Assembly: GCA_037039925.1 (NCBI GenBank)
Contig: JAXRKP010000313.1
Span: forward strand, 159,287-223,286
From: Doris montereyensis
Lineage: Eukaryota; Mollusca; Gastropoda; Nudibranchia; Dorididae
Direction: 5' to 3'
DNA: 64,000 bases
Part shown: positions 51,270 to 63,785 of the stretch, piece by piece
How the letters are laid out: each line of letters begins with the position of its first letter
How positions within the stretch are numbered: position 1 is the first letter of the stretch
The notes under the pieces: generated by a model
Told to the model about the DNA's origin: nothing
The model's input: only the letters and a program-made list of their open reading frames with translations
The model's database searches: none
Translations under genes and position numbers: made by a program

Positions 51270-52750
51270 ACATTAGCATAGAGTGTGTAGGTTTTAATCT
51301 ACCCAAGAATACTCTGTGCTGTGTCTGGCTCACGTGACGAATGTGCTTTACCTTTGTAAGTAATGTAAGCGGCCGCCGTCATCCCAGAGCTAACTTGTGT
51401 AGAATGATAATGATAGTATATCTTTGCTGTTTTTCTGTCGTATGGGATCTACTCACTTGTAGTAGCTGTGCAGCATTCATTAACTGTAGCCTTGTGTAAC
51501 TGACAGCGATAGTGATATGTACAGTATAATTAATTGGTGCGTTATTCGCTTAGAAATTGTTTGTGGTTATCGTCAAGTGTGAGTACTGTAAGTGTAAGAT
51601 AGAACTTTTTCGTCGGCTTAGATTAGAATCGTGTTTTATGAACATTTGACGATTTTGGAGTTGTGATCATTATCTTAATACGTAGTGGCTATATATATGT
51701 ATTTGATATATTATCACTGTGGTCATTTTGCCCCTCCTCACGACAATTGTCACCAAATTCGGTATGGCTTTGTCATAAAGTAAAAAAAAATGAATTGTAA
51801 TTCTCCTTACAATTAGAGATGAGAACGCTAGAGCCCCCCCCCCGCCTTTTCTCCCCTTTTCTAAATAATAAAAGAGACGTAGTTTTAAGCTGTCTTATCG
51901 CGATTTGTTTTTGTTCTTTCCATTAAACACTGTCCACAATGGCGGTCATCTCAGGTAGGCTTACGCATCGTTGAGCTCATAAATAGTAGTAGTGACCGCG
52001 TTAATGCCCGTTTCTCCTAAATGCCCGCAATCTCAGTGGAACCGACCCCCCCCCCCCCCCCATATAAATTGCCTCTCTAAATGCCTGTTACAAAACCAAG
52101 ATTTTCGCTTTAATGCCTGGTCGGAACGGCAACTACAGACTACATGTGTCATTTTCTCTAAATTATCATAAACTACGTCCGTAATTGATACACATTTCTT
52201 TTTGTGTGTGAATATTATACATGTGATCCTCTCGCTAATGGGGTTTATGCCAGTCAACAATGTGCCAGGCATTGTAACCACCCTTCTTTGCCTATACATG
52301 ACCAGTCTTCTCTTCATACTGCACCCACTGTACATCACAGCCTTTGTTCCATTGGATCACTGGTTTGTCACTGGGCAGTTAAATTTGAAGTCTCCTGGAC
52401 TCCGTCCACGGCTCTTCCTTGACGTCTTAAGTGACATACAATCACCTGGCATTTAATAGACCGGACACACATCGCGATCGAGGGACAAAGTGTAAACAGC
52501 TTTATGTTTACATAGATCTAGCTCCCCTGTCTCGCATTGGCTGTATCCACTGTGCCTGGGGGCTTCGTGGCGGGCGATGGTCAACCCGCATGCACGCTCA
52601 CCATCTCAGTGCTAAAGTTAAAGAGCTAAATTGTTTCCATGTGTCTCTACTTTTCGCTAATTTTTTAAATAAATATTGAATTTCTGCACCATACTTGATG
52701 AACTCCCTTGTGGTTACCCCCCCCCCCCCACCGCCCACCCTCAAATTGTT
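51270..52750. other. unassigned sequence with C-runs
   Basis: C-runs near 51834, 52045 and 52720. One NotI-type GCGGCCGC at ~51370. TCAGTGGAACCGACCC at ~52035 may be an eroded transposon end. Overlapping ORFs at 52033-52460 on both strands are noted in the rejected list. Confidence 0.45.
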
Positions 52751-52824
52751 TGTCCTGCGTCATTGTCCCAAGTAGGTGTGGTTTTATTTAATAACTGACA
52801 TTGGCAGTGACGTCACTGCACTCC

Positions 52825-52945
52825 GCAGTCTGCCTTCACACATTGCTCTGTCGTCCGTGGCGTAGGTCAACAGCACAAACTAGTGTCTGCCTTCACACCT
52901 TGCTGTGTCGGGTCGTCCGTAGGTCAACAGCACAAACTGGTGTTA
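52825..52945. repeat. ~60-bp direct duplication
   Basis: Two tandem copies containing GTCTGCCTTCACAC, GTCGTCCGT and AGGTCAACAGCACAAACT, immediately before SINE B. Confidence 0.9.
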
Positions 52946-52949
52946 CCTG

Positions 52950-53225
52950 ACAGTGTTGGACTCGGTAGTCCAGAAATAAGGTGTCGGCCTCTCAATCAAA
53001 AGGTAGTGGGTTCGAGCCCCGCCAGCGGTTGAAAAATTGTCTCGAGTATAATTTACCCCTGGTCCAGGTAGATGGATCGACATCTACTCCCATCGGAGAT
53101 GGACGATAACAAGGAGGTCCCGTGTGCAGATTACAACACTCTCTGCACGTTAAAGATCCCTTGGCTGTTTACAGGGCAGTATGGGCAACATTTAAAATCC
53201 TACCAAAAACACCGAGATCACCTCA
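52950..53225 (+). mobile_element. tRNA-derived SINE, family B, reference copy
   Basis: The tRNA-like head includes AAGGTGTCGGCCTCTCAATC and a strong box B (GTGGGTTCGAGCCCCGC). The body has GGAGATGGACGATAACAAGG, AGGTCCCGTGTGCAG, CTCTGCACGTTAAAGATCCC and the tail to ~53225. Its GGAGATGGACGATAAC...GAGGTCCCGTGTGCA segment corresponds to the unit of the satellite at 53620-57110. Confidence 0.88.
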
Positions 53226-53474
53226 GTTGTGGATGTAAATGTAAGTAAGTAAAATCAAATAAGCAACACATTTTTTAAAACCTGACGTTAAGTCGTACAA
53301 TAAGACCAAATATACCAGTAGACCAATCGGCCTATTTACGCAATTAGCACCCAAAGACAGATGGATATTCTGTGATAGTGATAACCACCAGTGGTGGACA
53401 TGGTAAAATTTAAAGCCAACAGACGCATTTGTCGGGAGGCCCTTACTTGAAACTACGACCATCAATCTGACTAC

Positions 53475-53660
53475 TCCTTGCGGTGGTTCAGAGGCAAGGT
53501 GTCGGCCTTGCAACCAAAAGCTTATGGGTTGGTGGCCGACAAATCGAGCAATTTTCACAAGTTTTTGTCGAGTAATACTGAACTCACCGCACCTCCCTTC
53601 CTGGTCACTGTAGGTGGATTGAAACATATCCCCATGGGAGACAGGCGATACAAAGTAGGA
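53475..53660 (+). mobile_element. tRNA-derived SINE, family B, second copy running into a satellite
   Basis: Head GCGGTGGTTCAGAGGCAAGG then TGTCGGCCTTGCAACCAAAA, body TTTTTGTCGAGTAATA..., then GGTGGATTGAAACATATCCC and GGGAGACAGGCGATAC. At that point the SINE body becomes the first unit of the tandem array; the normal SINE tail is not seen. Confidence 0.82.
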
Positions 53661-56600
53661 GGTCCAGTGTGCATGTCACATAGCCCCATGAGAGACATGC
53701 GATACAAAGTAGGAGGTCCAGTGTGCATGTCACATAGCCCCATGAGAGACATGCGATACAAAGTAGGAGGTCCAGTGTATATGTCACATATCCCCATAGG
53801 AGACAGGCGATACAAAGTAGGAGGTCCCGTGTGCATGTCACATATCCCCATGGTAGATATGCGATACAAAGTAGGAGGTCCAGTGTGCATGTCACATAGC
53901 CCCATGAGAGACATGCGATACAAAGTAGGAGGTCCCGTGTGCATGTCACATATCCCCATGGTAGATATGCGATACAAAGTAGGAGGTCCAGTGTATATGT
54001 CACATATCCCCATAGGGAGACAGGTGATGCAAGTTTGGTCGGAGGTCTTTGTGTACATGTCACATATCCCCATATGAGACATGTGATAGAAAGTAGGAGG
54101 TCTCTTCTGCATGTTACATATCCCCATGGAGACATGCGATACAAAGTAGGAGGTCCCGTGTGCGTGTCACATATCCCCATGGTAGATATATGATACAAAG
54201 TAGGAGGTCCCGTGTATATGTCACATATCCCCATAGGAGACAGGCGATGCAAGTTTGGTTGGAGTTCTTGTGTATATGTCACATATCCCCTTGGGAGACA
54301 GGCGATATAAAGTAGGAGGTCCCGTGTATATGTCACATATCCCCATGGGAGACAGGCGATATAAAGTAGGAGGTCCTGTGTATATGTCACATATCCCCAT
54401 GGGGAGACAGGCGATATAAAGTAGGAGGTCCCGTGTATATGTCACATATCCCCATGGGAGACAGGCTATGTAAAGTTGGAGGTCCCGTGTACATGTCACA
54501 TATCCCCATGGGAGACAGGTGATATAAAGTAGGAGGTCCCGTGTACATGTCACGATATCCCCATGGGGAGACAGGTGATATAAAGTAGGAGGTCCCGTGT
54601 ACATGTCAGGTGACAAATCCCCATGGGATACATGGGAGACAGGTGATATAAAGTAGGAGGTCACGTGTACATGTGTATGGGAGACAGGTGATGTCAGGAG
54701 GTATCCCCATATCCCCATAGGTGACAGGTGATATAAAGTAGGAGGTCCCGTGTACATGTCACATATCCCCATAGGAGACAGGTGATATAAAGGAGGAGGT
54801 CCCGTGTACATGTCACATATCCCCATAGGAGACAGGTGATATAAAGTAGGAGGTCCATGTGTACATGTCATGGGAGACAGGTGATCCCCGTGTACATGTC
54901 ACATATCCCCATGGGAGATATAAAGTAGGAGGTCCCGTGTATATGTCACATATCCCCATGGGAGACAGGCGATATAAAGTAGGAGGTCCCGTGTACATGT
55001 CACATATCCCCATGGGAGACAGGCGATATAAAGTAGGAGTATAGGACATGTCACATATCCCCATGGGAGACGGATATAAAAGGAGGTCCCGTATATATGT
55101 CACATAGCCCCATGGGAGACAGGCGATATAAAGTAGGAGGTCCCGTGTACATGTCACATATCCCCATAGGAGACAGGCGATATAAAGTAGGAGGTCCCGT
55201 GTGCATGCCACATATCCCCATAGGAGACAGGCGATATAAAGTAGGAGGTCCAGTGTGCATGTCACATATCCCCATAAGAGACCGGTGATACAAAAAGAAG
55301 ATCCCGTGTACATGTCACATATCCCCACAGCAGGCAGGCCATACAAAGTAAAAGGTCTCGAAACATATCCGCATGGGGGACAGGTGATACAAAATAGGAG
55401 GTCCCGTGCGCATGTCGCTTATCACCTTGGGAGACAGACAATACAAACCAGGAGATCCTGAATCATATCCCCATAGGAGACAGGCCATACAAAGTACGAG
55501 ATCCCGAATCATGTCCCATAGGAGACATGTGATAGTGATACTAAGTAGGAGATCCCGAATCATATCCCTATAGGACACAGGAATAGAAAGTAGGAGATCC
55601 TGAATCATATCCCCATAACAGACAGGTGATACAAAGTAGGAGGAGATCCTGAATCATATCCCCATGGGAGACAGGTAATACAAAGTAGGAGATCCCGAAT
55701 CATATCCCCATAACAGACAGGTGATACAAAGTAGGAGGAGATCCTGAATCATATCCCCATGGGAGACAGGTGATACAAAGTAGGAGATCCCGAATCATAT
55801 CCGTATAGGAGACAGGCAATACAAAGTAGGAGATCCTGAATCATATCCTGATAGGAGATAGGCAATACAAAGTAGGAGATCCTGAATCATATCCGTATAG
55901 GAGACAGGTGAGACAAAGTAGGAGGTCCCGAATCATATCCCGATAGGAGATAGGCAATACAAAGTAGGAGATCCCGAATCATATCCCCATAGGAGACAGG
56001 CGATACAAAGTAGGAGATCCCGAATCATATCCCTCATAGGAGACATGTAGGATACACAAAGTAGGAGATCCCGAATCATATCATATCCCCAAAAGGAGAC
56101 AAGCAACACAAAGTAGGAGATCCCGAATCATATCCCCATAGGAGACAGGCGATACAAAGTAGGAGATCCCGAATCATATCCCCATAGGAGACAGGCAATA
56201 CAAAGTAGGAGATCCCGAATCATATCCCCATAGGAGACAGGCAATACAAAGTAGGAGATCCTGAATCATATCCCCATAGGAGACAGGCGATACAAAGTAG
56301 GAGATCACGAATCATATCCCCATAGGAGACAGGCAATACAAAGTAAGAGATCCCGAATCATATCCCCATAGGAGACAGGCAATACAAAAGTAGGAGATCC
56401 CGAATCATATCCCCATAGGAGACAGGCAATACAAAGTAGAAGATCCCGAATCATATCCCCATAGGAGACAGGCAATACAAAGTAAGAGATCCCGAATCAT
56501 ATCCCCATAGGAGACAGGCAATACAAAGTAGAAGATCCCGAATCATATCCCCATAGGAGACAGGCGATACAAAGTAGGAGATCACGAATCATATCCCCAT

Positions 56601-57112
56601 AGTATAGGAGACAGGCAATACAAAGTAGGAGATCCCGAATCATATCCCCATAGGAGACATGCGATACAAAGTAGGAGATCCTGAATCATATCCCCATGGG
56701 AGACAGGTGATACAAAGTATAAATCGCGTGTGCATGTCACATAGCCCCATAGGAGACAGGCGGTACAAAGTAAGAGGTCCCGTGTGCATGTCACATATCC
56801 CCATAGGAGACATGCGATACAAAGTAGGAAGTCTCGTGTGCATGTCACGTACCCCATAAGGGATATATGCAATACAAAGTAGGAGGTCTCGTGTACATGT
56901 CACATATCCCCATAGGAGACATGATAGAAAGTAGGAGGTCTTTGTGCATGTTACATATCCCCATGGAGAGATGCGATACAAAGTAGGAGGTCTTGTGTGC
57001 ATGTCACATATCCTCATGGGAGACATGCGATGATACAAAGTAGTAGGTTTCATGTGCATGTCACATATCCCCATAGCAGACAGGCGATACAAAGTAGGAG
57101 GTCCTGAAACAT
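53620..57112. repeat. 3.5-kb satellite of 54-bp (A) and 46-bp (B) units, SINE-derived
   Basis: The A unit (54 bp) contains CATATCCCCATGGGAGACAG, GCGATACAAAGTAGGAGGTC and CCGTGTGCATGTCA; it fills 53620-55345 and 56720-57112. The B unit (46 bp) has CCCGAATCATATCCCCATAG and lacks the GTGTGCATGTCAC part; it fills 55345-56715. The A period is 18 codons, so ORFs of up to 261 codons appear on both strands without being genes. Confidence 0.95.
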
Positions 57113-57124
57113 ATAGAGAGTGTG

Positions 57125-57137
57125 TGTTTGTGTATGT

Positions 57138-57219
<82 letters not shown>

Positions 57220-57278
57220 GTGAGTGTTGTTGAGAGAGAGTTGAGAGAGAGAGAGAGAGAGAGAGCGTGTGTTTTGTG

Positions 57279-57336
<58 letters not shown>

Positions 57337-57404
57337 CAAGCAAGAGAGAGCAGCAAGCGAGAGAGGGAGAGGGAGCAAGCGAGAGAGGGAGAGGGAGAGA
57401 GAGA

Positions 57405-57445
<41 letters not shown>
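57125..57445. repeat. (GA)n and (GT)n microsatellites
   Basis: GA tracts 57139-57216 and 57283-57332 with GAGAGGGAGAGGGAGCAAGC-like interruptions, then (GT)n 57408-57442. They directly follow the satellite. Confidence 0.96.
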
Positions 57446-57447
<2 letters not shown>

Positions 57448-58200
57448 ACTGTACTGTAGTGAAAAGTGCGAGATGACGTTTATGAGTTCCATGTGACGGT
57501 AGTCACGTTCCGAACATCATCAGCATGGACAGAACAGCTTGGCTGTGTTCATCAGTGTTGATGCAAACTACAAACTTAATCTACACGCGTTCTTTTAGCG
57601 CTGCTTTTCACTGTTAATGTTGTTAGCAAACGATTAGATCTGCTTGTGTTTAGTTTGTACAATTTGTACGTGGTATTTTCTTTCGACAAGTTGGTGTGTT
57701 TTAGTGTAAGTGTAAGTAAGAACAAGATTAGACAGTAAATAGAGCCATGGTCTTAATTGCAATGAGTATAGAAAGGTGTGTTTTGTATTAATCACATTCA
57801 CAAAAACACGGACAGAGACATGGATACTCGTCGATGTACTTAACATTACACCAACTGTTCAATAAGGTGTCTATGGTTGACAGTGGGGTGTCTGTTTGTT
57901 GTGTGTGTGTGTGTGTGGCTGTGAGTAGACGCTGCACTTAATGAATGTCGAAATCGCTTTGCCCATCACGTCAATCTATTGTGTAACTATCCATCGATAT
58001 CGTAGGTGTTTAAGTTTAACACAATGTCATTCAGTATGATTGAGTCATTCAGTCATTCGGTCAAGTTTGTTTTCAACTTTTAACCAAGGTCTTGTGATGG
58101 CGTCATGCTTTCACCTGTCAGTGAAATTGGAAAGCTCATCAAGTTGATAATGGCGTTGACAGTCCGTGTGTGTGTGTATGTATGTATGTGCGTGTTGGTG
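57446..58200. other. unassigned sequence
   Basis: Short GT tracts near 57900 and 58168. No gene or element recognised. Confidence 0.5.
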
Positions 58201-58214
58201 TGTTTATGTGTGTG

Positions 58215-58555
58215 TTAAGTAGCAGTAATAGTAGTAGTAGTAGAGTAATATAGTAGTAGTAGTAGTAGTAGTAGCAGCAGCAACAGTAGCAGTAGTACAA
58301 TGTAGTAGTAGTAGTAATAGTAGTAGTAGTAATAGTTGTTGTAGTAGTAGTATTAGTAGTAGTAGTAGTAGTAGTAGTGGTAGTTAGTAGTAGTTGTAGT
58401 AGTGGAATGTAGTCGTAGTAGTAGTAACAGCAGCAGCAGTAGTAATAGTAGTATCATCATCAGCAGTAGTAATATTAATAGTAGTAGAAGTAGTTGTAGT
58501 ATTAGTAAGAGTAGTGGTAGTAGTTGTAGTGGTAGTAGCAGTAGTAGTTGTTAAT
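58215..58555. repeat. (GTA)n/(TAG)n imperfect microsatellite
   Basis: Over 300 bp of GTA/TAG trinucleotides with GCA, GTT and GTG variants. Confidence 0.95.
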
Positions 58556-58740
58556 AATAATAATATTTCACAATTTATATAGCGCCGCTATCCATGAGGG
58601 TCATGCTCAGTTGCGCTTTACAAAGGCCAATACATACATCATAAAATAGCTAACATAATGTACTCAATATTTAACATTACTATAAAATCATGACATCTGC
58701 ATACATGAAGAATGTTACAATTAAGATGAACAGGAGCTAA

Positions 58741-59000
58741 ATGTCTTTCTTTCTTTCTTTTTTATCAGCTCCCATTCTACCTTCCGGTGTATGGGTTTTA
58801 GACGCGCAAAATGATCTTTTTTCTTTATCAGCTCCCATTCTACCTTCTGGTGTATGGGTTTTAGATGCCCAAAATGATCTTTCTTTCTTTATCAATTCCC
58901 ATTCTACCTTCCGGTGTATGGGTTTTAGATTGAAATGATCTTTCTTTCTTTATCAGCTCCCATTCTACCTTCCAGGTGTATGGGTTTTAGATGCAAGGAA
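58741..59000 (-). repeat. four tandem ~60-bp 3'-terminal units of the LINE
   Basis: On the minus strand each unit contains GGTAGAATGGGAGCTGATAA AGAAAG, which matches the 3' end of the plus-strand LINE (GGCAGAATGGGAACTGATAA AGAAAG at ~45928). These are therefore repeats of the element's own terminus. Confidence 0.85.
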
Positions 59001-61789
59001 ATGATTTTTCTTTCTTTGACTTTGATCTCTTATTGTTGTGTTTCTGTTTTTTCTCTTTTAGTTTTCCCTACTTCTCTTCTTAGAGATTTCATTTCGGCTG
59101 CCTGTACTCATATTCCCTACTGTCTGTCTAAGGTCCAGGTTTCACTGCCATAGAGGAGGGTAGGACAATAAACTGTGTTGTATACTGCCATTTTGGTTTT
59201 TGTTGACAATTCTTGTTTACCTACAAATGCCTTTCCTAGGTGGTTATATAATGCACTTGCCTTTTGGATTATATGGCTGATTTCTTCTCTTTGTTTTCCA
59301 TCTGAGTTAATCATTACTCCTAAGTAATTATAGCTTTGAACTTTTTCTAAATTCTCCCTGGCCAATTTAAGATTTTGTGTTTTAGCTTCCTTAGTTACTA
59401 GCATTGTTTTGGTTTTCTTTGCATTTACTCTCATTCCTCTTTTGTTTAATTCACTATTCATTATGTTGATATTTGAATGAAGGTCCCTTTCTGATTTCCC
59501 AAACAAAACTAAATCATCAGCAAATGAAGGCATTGATACATTTACTGGTTTGAGCTTCAACATTCCTACATTCATTTTCCTTAATTTTTGAGGATGCCTT
59601 TGCAACTGAATTCATAAATGTGATAAACAAAAGAGGACTTAGGATACAACCCTGTCTTACTCCTATATCTATATCAAATTCTTCAGATATGTTTCCAGCT
59701 ACTCTCACTACACGTGTTGGTTTATTGTAAAACCTTTTAATGGCTTCTATTACATTTTGCTCTACGTTGCGTTCTTTTAAGGAATGTCATATTGCATCCT
59801 CCTCACAGTGTTAAATGCCTTTTCTAAGTCAATAAAACACAGGTGCAAGTCAATGTTTCTCTCAAGGAATGTTTCTATTATTTGTCTAATTGTAAATACG
59901 TGATCTTGTACTTCTTCCCGGTCTAAATCCACTCTGGTGTTCTTCAATCTGATACTCTGCTCTTTTCCTTAGTCTCATTTCTAGAATCTTGGCATACACT
60001 TTTCCTGGTACACTAAGTAGTGATATCCCTCTATAGTTTAAGCATTCCATAGTTGACCCTTTCTTGTGTATTGGTACTACCGTTCCCTTATTCCAGTCGT
60101 CTGGCACCCTTTTGGACTTCCATGCTTGTTCACTTATTGCATGTAGTAGTTTGTCTGCCTCTCTCCCTTTGTTTTTAATCATTTCAGGATAAACTTGATC
60201 TGCTCCTGAGGCTTCTCCTAATTTCACTTTTCTTATAGCTGTTTGGATTTCTTCCATTGATATATCTACATCTTCAGCTGTCTCATCTTGATTACTTATT
60301 ACTCTTACTCATTGATCTGTACTCCTTGTTTCATATGTTCTGGAGGGATTATGTAATTGTTGAAAATGCTTTCTACTTTCTCCACGTTTCCACGATTTCG
60401 TTGTCTTCTTTCATTATTTCTTCTTTGGCATTCTTAATTTATCGTATTGGGCATGCTTTGGTCTTTTTCATGCTCTTCATTGCTCATCAGAACAACTGAT
60501 TTTTGATTTCCTTGATAGCTTTCTTGCAGTCTTTGTCTAAACTCTTCCCACTATCCTATCCTCTGGTCTCTTTGTTTGCAAATATTTCTTCCAGGTATCC
60601 TTCTTTTCTTTGATCTTAGTCTTGATATTCTCATTACACTATGCTGTTCTTGCCCTATCTCCTTTAATTTGTTTCCTACCACAGACCTCTTCAGTACAAC
60701 TGAGAAGTGTTTCTTTATATATTTGCCACTTTTCTTCTATTGTGCTTTCCTTCAGATCCATCTGCCTTTCACCGATAGATCTTTTTATCCTGAATTGGTA
60801 TATCTGTTTTACTATTGGTTTATTTAGTTCTTCCATTTTGAGTTTAGTAGCTTTCTTCTCTTTCCTTTTCTGTTTGTTTTCTTCAGTTAGTAATGTCATT
60901 TTGGCTATCACTAGGTGATAATCACTAAATATTCAGTTACTCTAGCATCCGTTGTACTGTAAAAAAGGGAGCTGCTAACTATTATGTAGTCTATGATTGA
61001 CTTTTCACATCTGTCTTCATTTACTCTTGTGTATTTGTGGATATCTTTATGAAGAAAAAAGGTGTTAGCTATTTTCATGTTATTTTTTAGGCAAAAATCT
61101 ATTAGTCTCTCTCTCCATTTGGAGAAGTTGTTGTCTCTCATTCTTTACCTATTACTCCTCCTGATGTTTCTATATTGTTGCTTACTCTAGCGATTACATC
61201 TTCTAAAACCATTAACTCCTGTTTGGGTTTGAGATTCTCTGCAGCTATTTGTAAATCATTTTCGAAGATATCTTTTTTTCTTCTTTGGTGGCATCTTCGT
61301 TTGGTCCAAAAGCTATTAATAATTTAATTTTGTCTTCCTTTTGGTTAGATATTTACCTCTAATCGCCGCTGGCTTACAAATTTCCAACTTTCTAGTAGCA
61401 TTTCTTGCCTTTTATGCATTGTGAGGCCTACTCCTGCTCTAGCTCTATCGTTGACATCTACCCCTGAGAAGATTAAAGTATGATTTAGTCCTACATTTTC
61501 TATTCCTTGTCCTTTTTTCTTTGTTTCTGTAATAGCCAAATTGTCTACTTTGAATTTTTTTTCATTTCTTCAGCTAATTCTAACTCCTTTCCATTAATTA
61601 CCCTAATATTCCATGTTCCAAAAATCACAGTCCGTGTTCTTTTCCAGAGTCGTCTTCGAAAGTTCAAGTCGGGTATATCATTGTATGTATTTCTTTGAAT
61701 CAGTTTGGTTTTGGATAAGCAGGGGATCGGCCCACTGTACCCTAAGTAGATGATGGGGCTGCCACCTTGAGGGGCCCGCTACCGGGCCT

Positions 61790-61992
61790 TGTTATTTTCT
61801 ATCAGGGTCAACTCCCTTAGCCTTCAGTCATTCAAAACCAGCCTGTAACGCAGCAGGTTGTTATTTTCTGTCAGGGTTAACTCCTTAGCTTTTGGTTAGA
61901 CAAGACCGGCCTGCAAGGCAGCAGATTGTTTTCTTCCAGGGTTAAGTCCCTCAGCCTTCGGTCAGCTAAGACCTCCCTGCAAGGCAGCAGGA
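61790..61992 (-). repeat. three ~67-bp tandem units upstream of the LINE ORF
   Basis: Each unit contains CAGGGT(C/T)AA, CTTAGCCTT-like and CTGCAAGGCAGCAG words. They lie just 5' of the endonuclease start on the element's sense strand. Confidence 0.85.
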
Positions 61993-62127
61993 TACTCTGG
62001 AGGGCGGGGTTATCTACTCCCGTACATGCTTACCTGTCCACTGCCCGGACCTAAATGACGATATGTGCTAATTACAAGATGACCCTATACACGCACGCGC
62101 AGACACACACACACACACATACACATA

Positions 62128-62194
62128 GTAGTTGTAGTAGTTGTAGTAGTAGTAGTAGTAGTAGTAGTTGTAGTACTAGTAGTTGTAGTAGTAC

Positions 62195-62230
<36 letters not shown>
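62128..62230. repeat. (GTA)n microsatellite
   Basis: GTA trinucleotides with GTT interruptions, preceded by a short (AC)n near 62102-62118. Confidence 0.95.
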
Positions 62231-62231
<1 letters not shown>

Positions 62232-62351
62232 TTCTTAAGTATCTTGTAGTAAATGAGTGAGTAGATCTAGGTGTGCGTTTGTATTATGATCTATGTGTGT
62301 AGTAAGTCTATAGGCGTGTTTGTGTGGGTGATTGTGTAGAAAATCCGCAAG

Positions 62352-62352
<1 letters not shown>

Positions 62353-62400
<48 letters not shown>
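62353..62400. repeat. (TA)n-(TG)n tract
   Basis: TA dinucleotides run into about 16 TG dinucleotides. Confidence 0.95.
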
Positions 62401-62403
<3 letters not shown>

Positions 62404-63320
62404 AGTGTACACAAACTATATGTTGTGTGTTATTACGGAGAAAATGCGAAGGTATGTGTGTGTTTTTATAATATATCGTGCATGCGTGTCGCTGTGTCAC
62501 ACTGTGTGTACGTGTAAGTGACCCTATTTAAGGCCTGGTCTTTGCCCATTGCTCGCACCTGTCGTCATTGCGTTACTAAAGTAGAAGACGGATCTGTACT
62601 TTGTTACTATAGGTAGATCTACAAATATAGCCAAGTCTAGGTCCTTCACTTTCGTTATTTTCGTTTACCTCTGGTCGTTGTGTTATATTATAGTTGTATA
62701 TCGTATGGCATAACTCATAACAAAAACACAGTTTAGTAAATAAATAACAACCCATTGTAAATTGTAAAGCAAGTCGCTTGCTCACGAAATCAGTCGCCAG
62801 TTAATGAACTTTTGTGCCATATTTTTTAAATTTATTATTTATTCATTTATTTAGGCAAGCAGTGGTGAATTCGTACGGTTTCGGAACTTTCATGGATTGA
62901 GGATTTTTATACAAAAATTATTCCCCTTGTTTGTGAATTCATGTGTGTTGGACAAACCAGCGTGGTGGTGTATAATAATCTATTGTGTAGTAATATATAG
63001 TATTATATAACTTTAGATCATTATCCTCCATCTGTGCTTGTGATTATTAAAGCGACATTCGATTTTAATCCTGTCCATCTGGTTGCCGTCGTATTGCATT
63101 TCAAGTATCCTTAGTGCTAGGACAACGGTCACTCCAACATGCCTGCCATATCGGTAAGTACATGACAATGTAGTTTTAGTTAGTAGTACCGGGTAGCTAG
63201 ATGGATAGAGAGATGACATTCGGGCTGACATTGTGTAGTAATTTTAGTTATAGATAACATTCGTGCTGACATTATGTGGTAGTTTTAATTAGTAGTAACG
63301 GGTAGCTAGATGGATATATA
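62401..63320. other. unassigned sequence
   Basis: AT-rich, no recognisable exon or element. A ~70-bp near-duplicate (GTAGTTTTAGTTAGTAGTA, GGGTAGCTAGATGGATA) occurs near 63168 and 63268. Confidence 0.5.
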
Positions 63321-63324
63321 TGGT

Positions 63325-63785
63325 TAAATGAGTTATATACCCTTACTACATCGAGTACATGATTAAATGAGGTACATACCCTTACCCATCGAGTACATGA
63401 TTAAATGAGGTACATACCCTTACCCATCGAGTACATGATTAAATGAGGTACATACCCTTACCCATCGAGTACATGGTTAAATGAGGTACATACCCTTACC
63501 CATCGAGTACATGGTTAAATGAGGTACATACCCTTACCCATCGAGTACATGGTTAAATGAGGTACATACCCTTACCCATCGAGTACATGGTTAAATGAGG
63601 TACATACCCTTACCCATCGAGTACATGGTTAAATGAGTTACATTGTATACCCCTAGCCATGGAGTACATGGTTAAATGAGTTACATTGTATACCCCTAGC
63701 CATCGAGTACATGGTTAAATGAGTTATATTATATACCCCTAGCCATGGAGTACATGATTAAATGAGTTGTATTCCGCTAACCATC
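63325..63785. repeat. 38-bp minisatellite
   Basis: About eleven to twelve copies of a 38-bp unit containing GAGTACATGGTTAAATGAGG and TACATACCCTTACCCATC. The last three copies carry a TTGTATACCCCTAGCC variant. Confidence 0.95.

Larger units (their letters stand above)
58741..62020 (-). mobile_element. near full-length RTE-like non-LTR retrotransposon, decayed
   Basis: Read on the minus strand, one broken ORF shows an APE endonuclease start GTWNIRVINGKELELAEEMK (~61620), LAITETKKKGQGIENVG, HKDIHKYTRVNEDRCEKSII; a linker (WQIYKETLLSCTEEVCGRK); then RT: YRGISLLSVPGKVYAKILEM, EEHQSGFRPGRS, IGVRQGCILSPLLFI (motif B), FADDLVLFGKSERDL (motif C), VNAKKTKTMLVT and YCPTLLYGSETWTL. A single EN-RT ORF of about 3.3 kb is typical of RTE-type elements, but the clade is inferred. 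Several frameshifts show it is inactive. Tandem units sit at both ends (separate entries). Confidence 0.88.

Noticed and set aside
52033..52460. Possible piggyBac-like transposase remnant (minus strand KTSRKSRGRSPGDFKFN)
   Set aside because: The resemblance is limited to a few residues, with no DDE motif or terminal repeats; too weak to annotate.
53478..55346. Long ORFs on both strands (up to 261 codons) with MGICDMYTGPPTLYR-like repeats
   Set aside because: Produced by the 54-bp satellite whose period is 18 codons; frames jump at every indel and no domain is present.
57050..57492. Ser-Leu and Arg-Glu repeat ORFs
   Set aside because: Translations of (GA)n; the same applies at 33031-33500 and 50969-51276.
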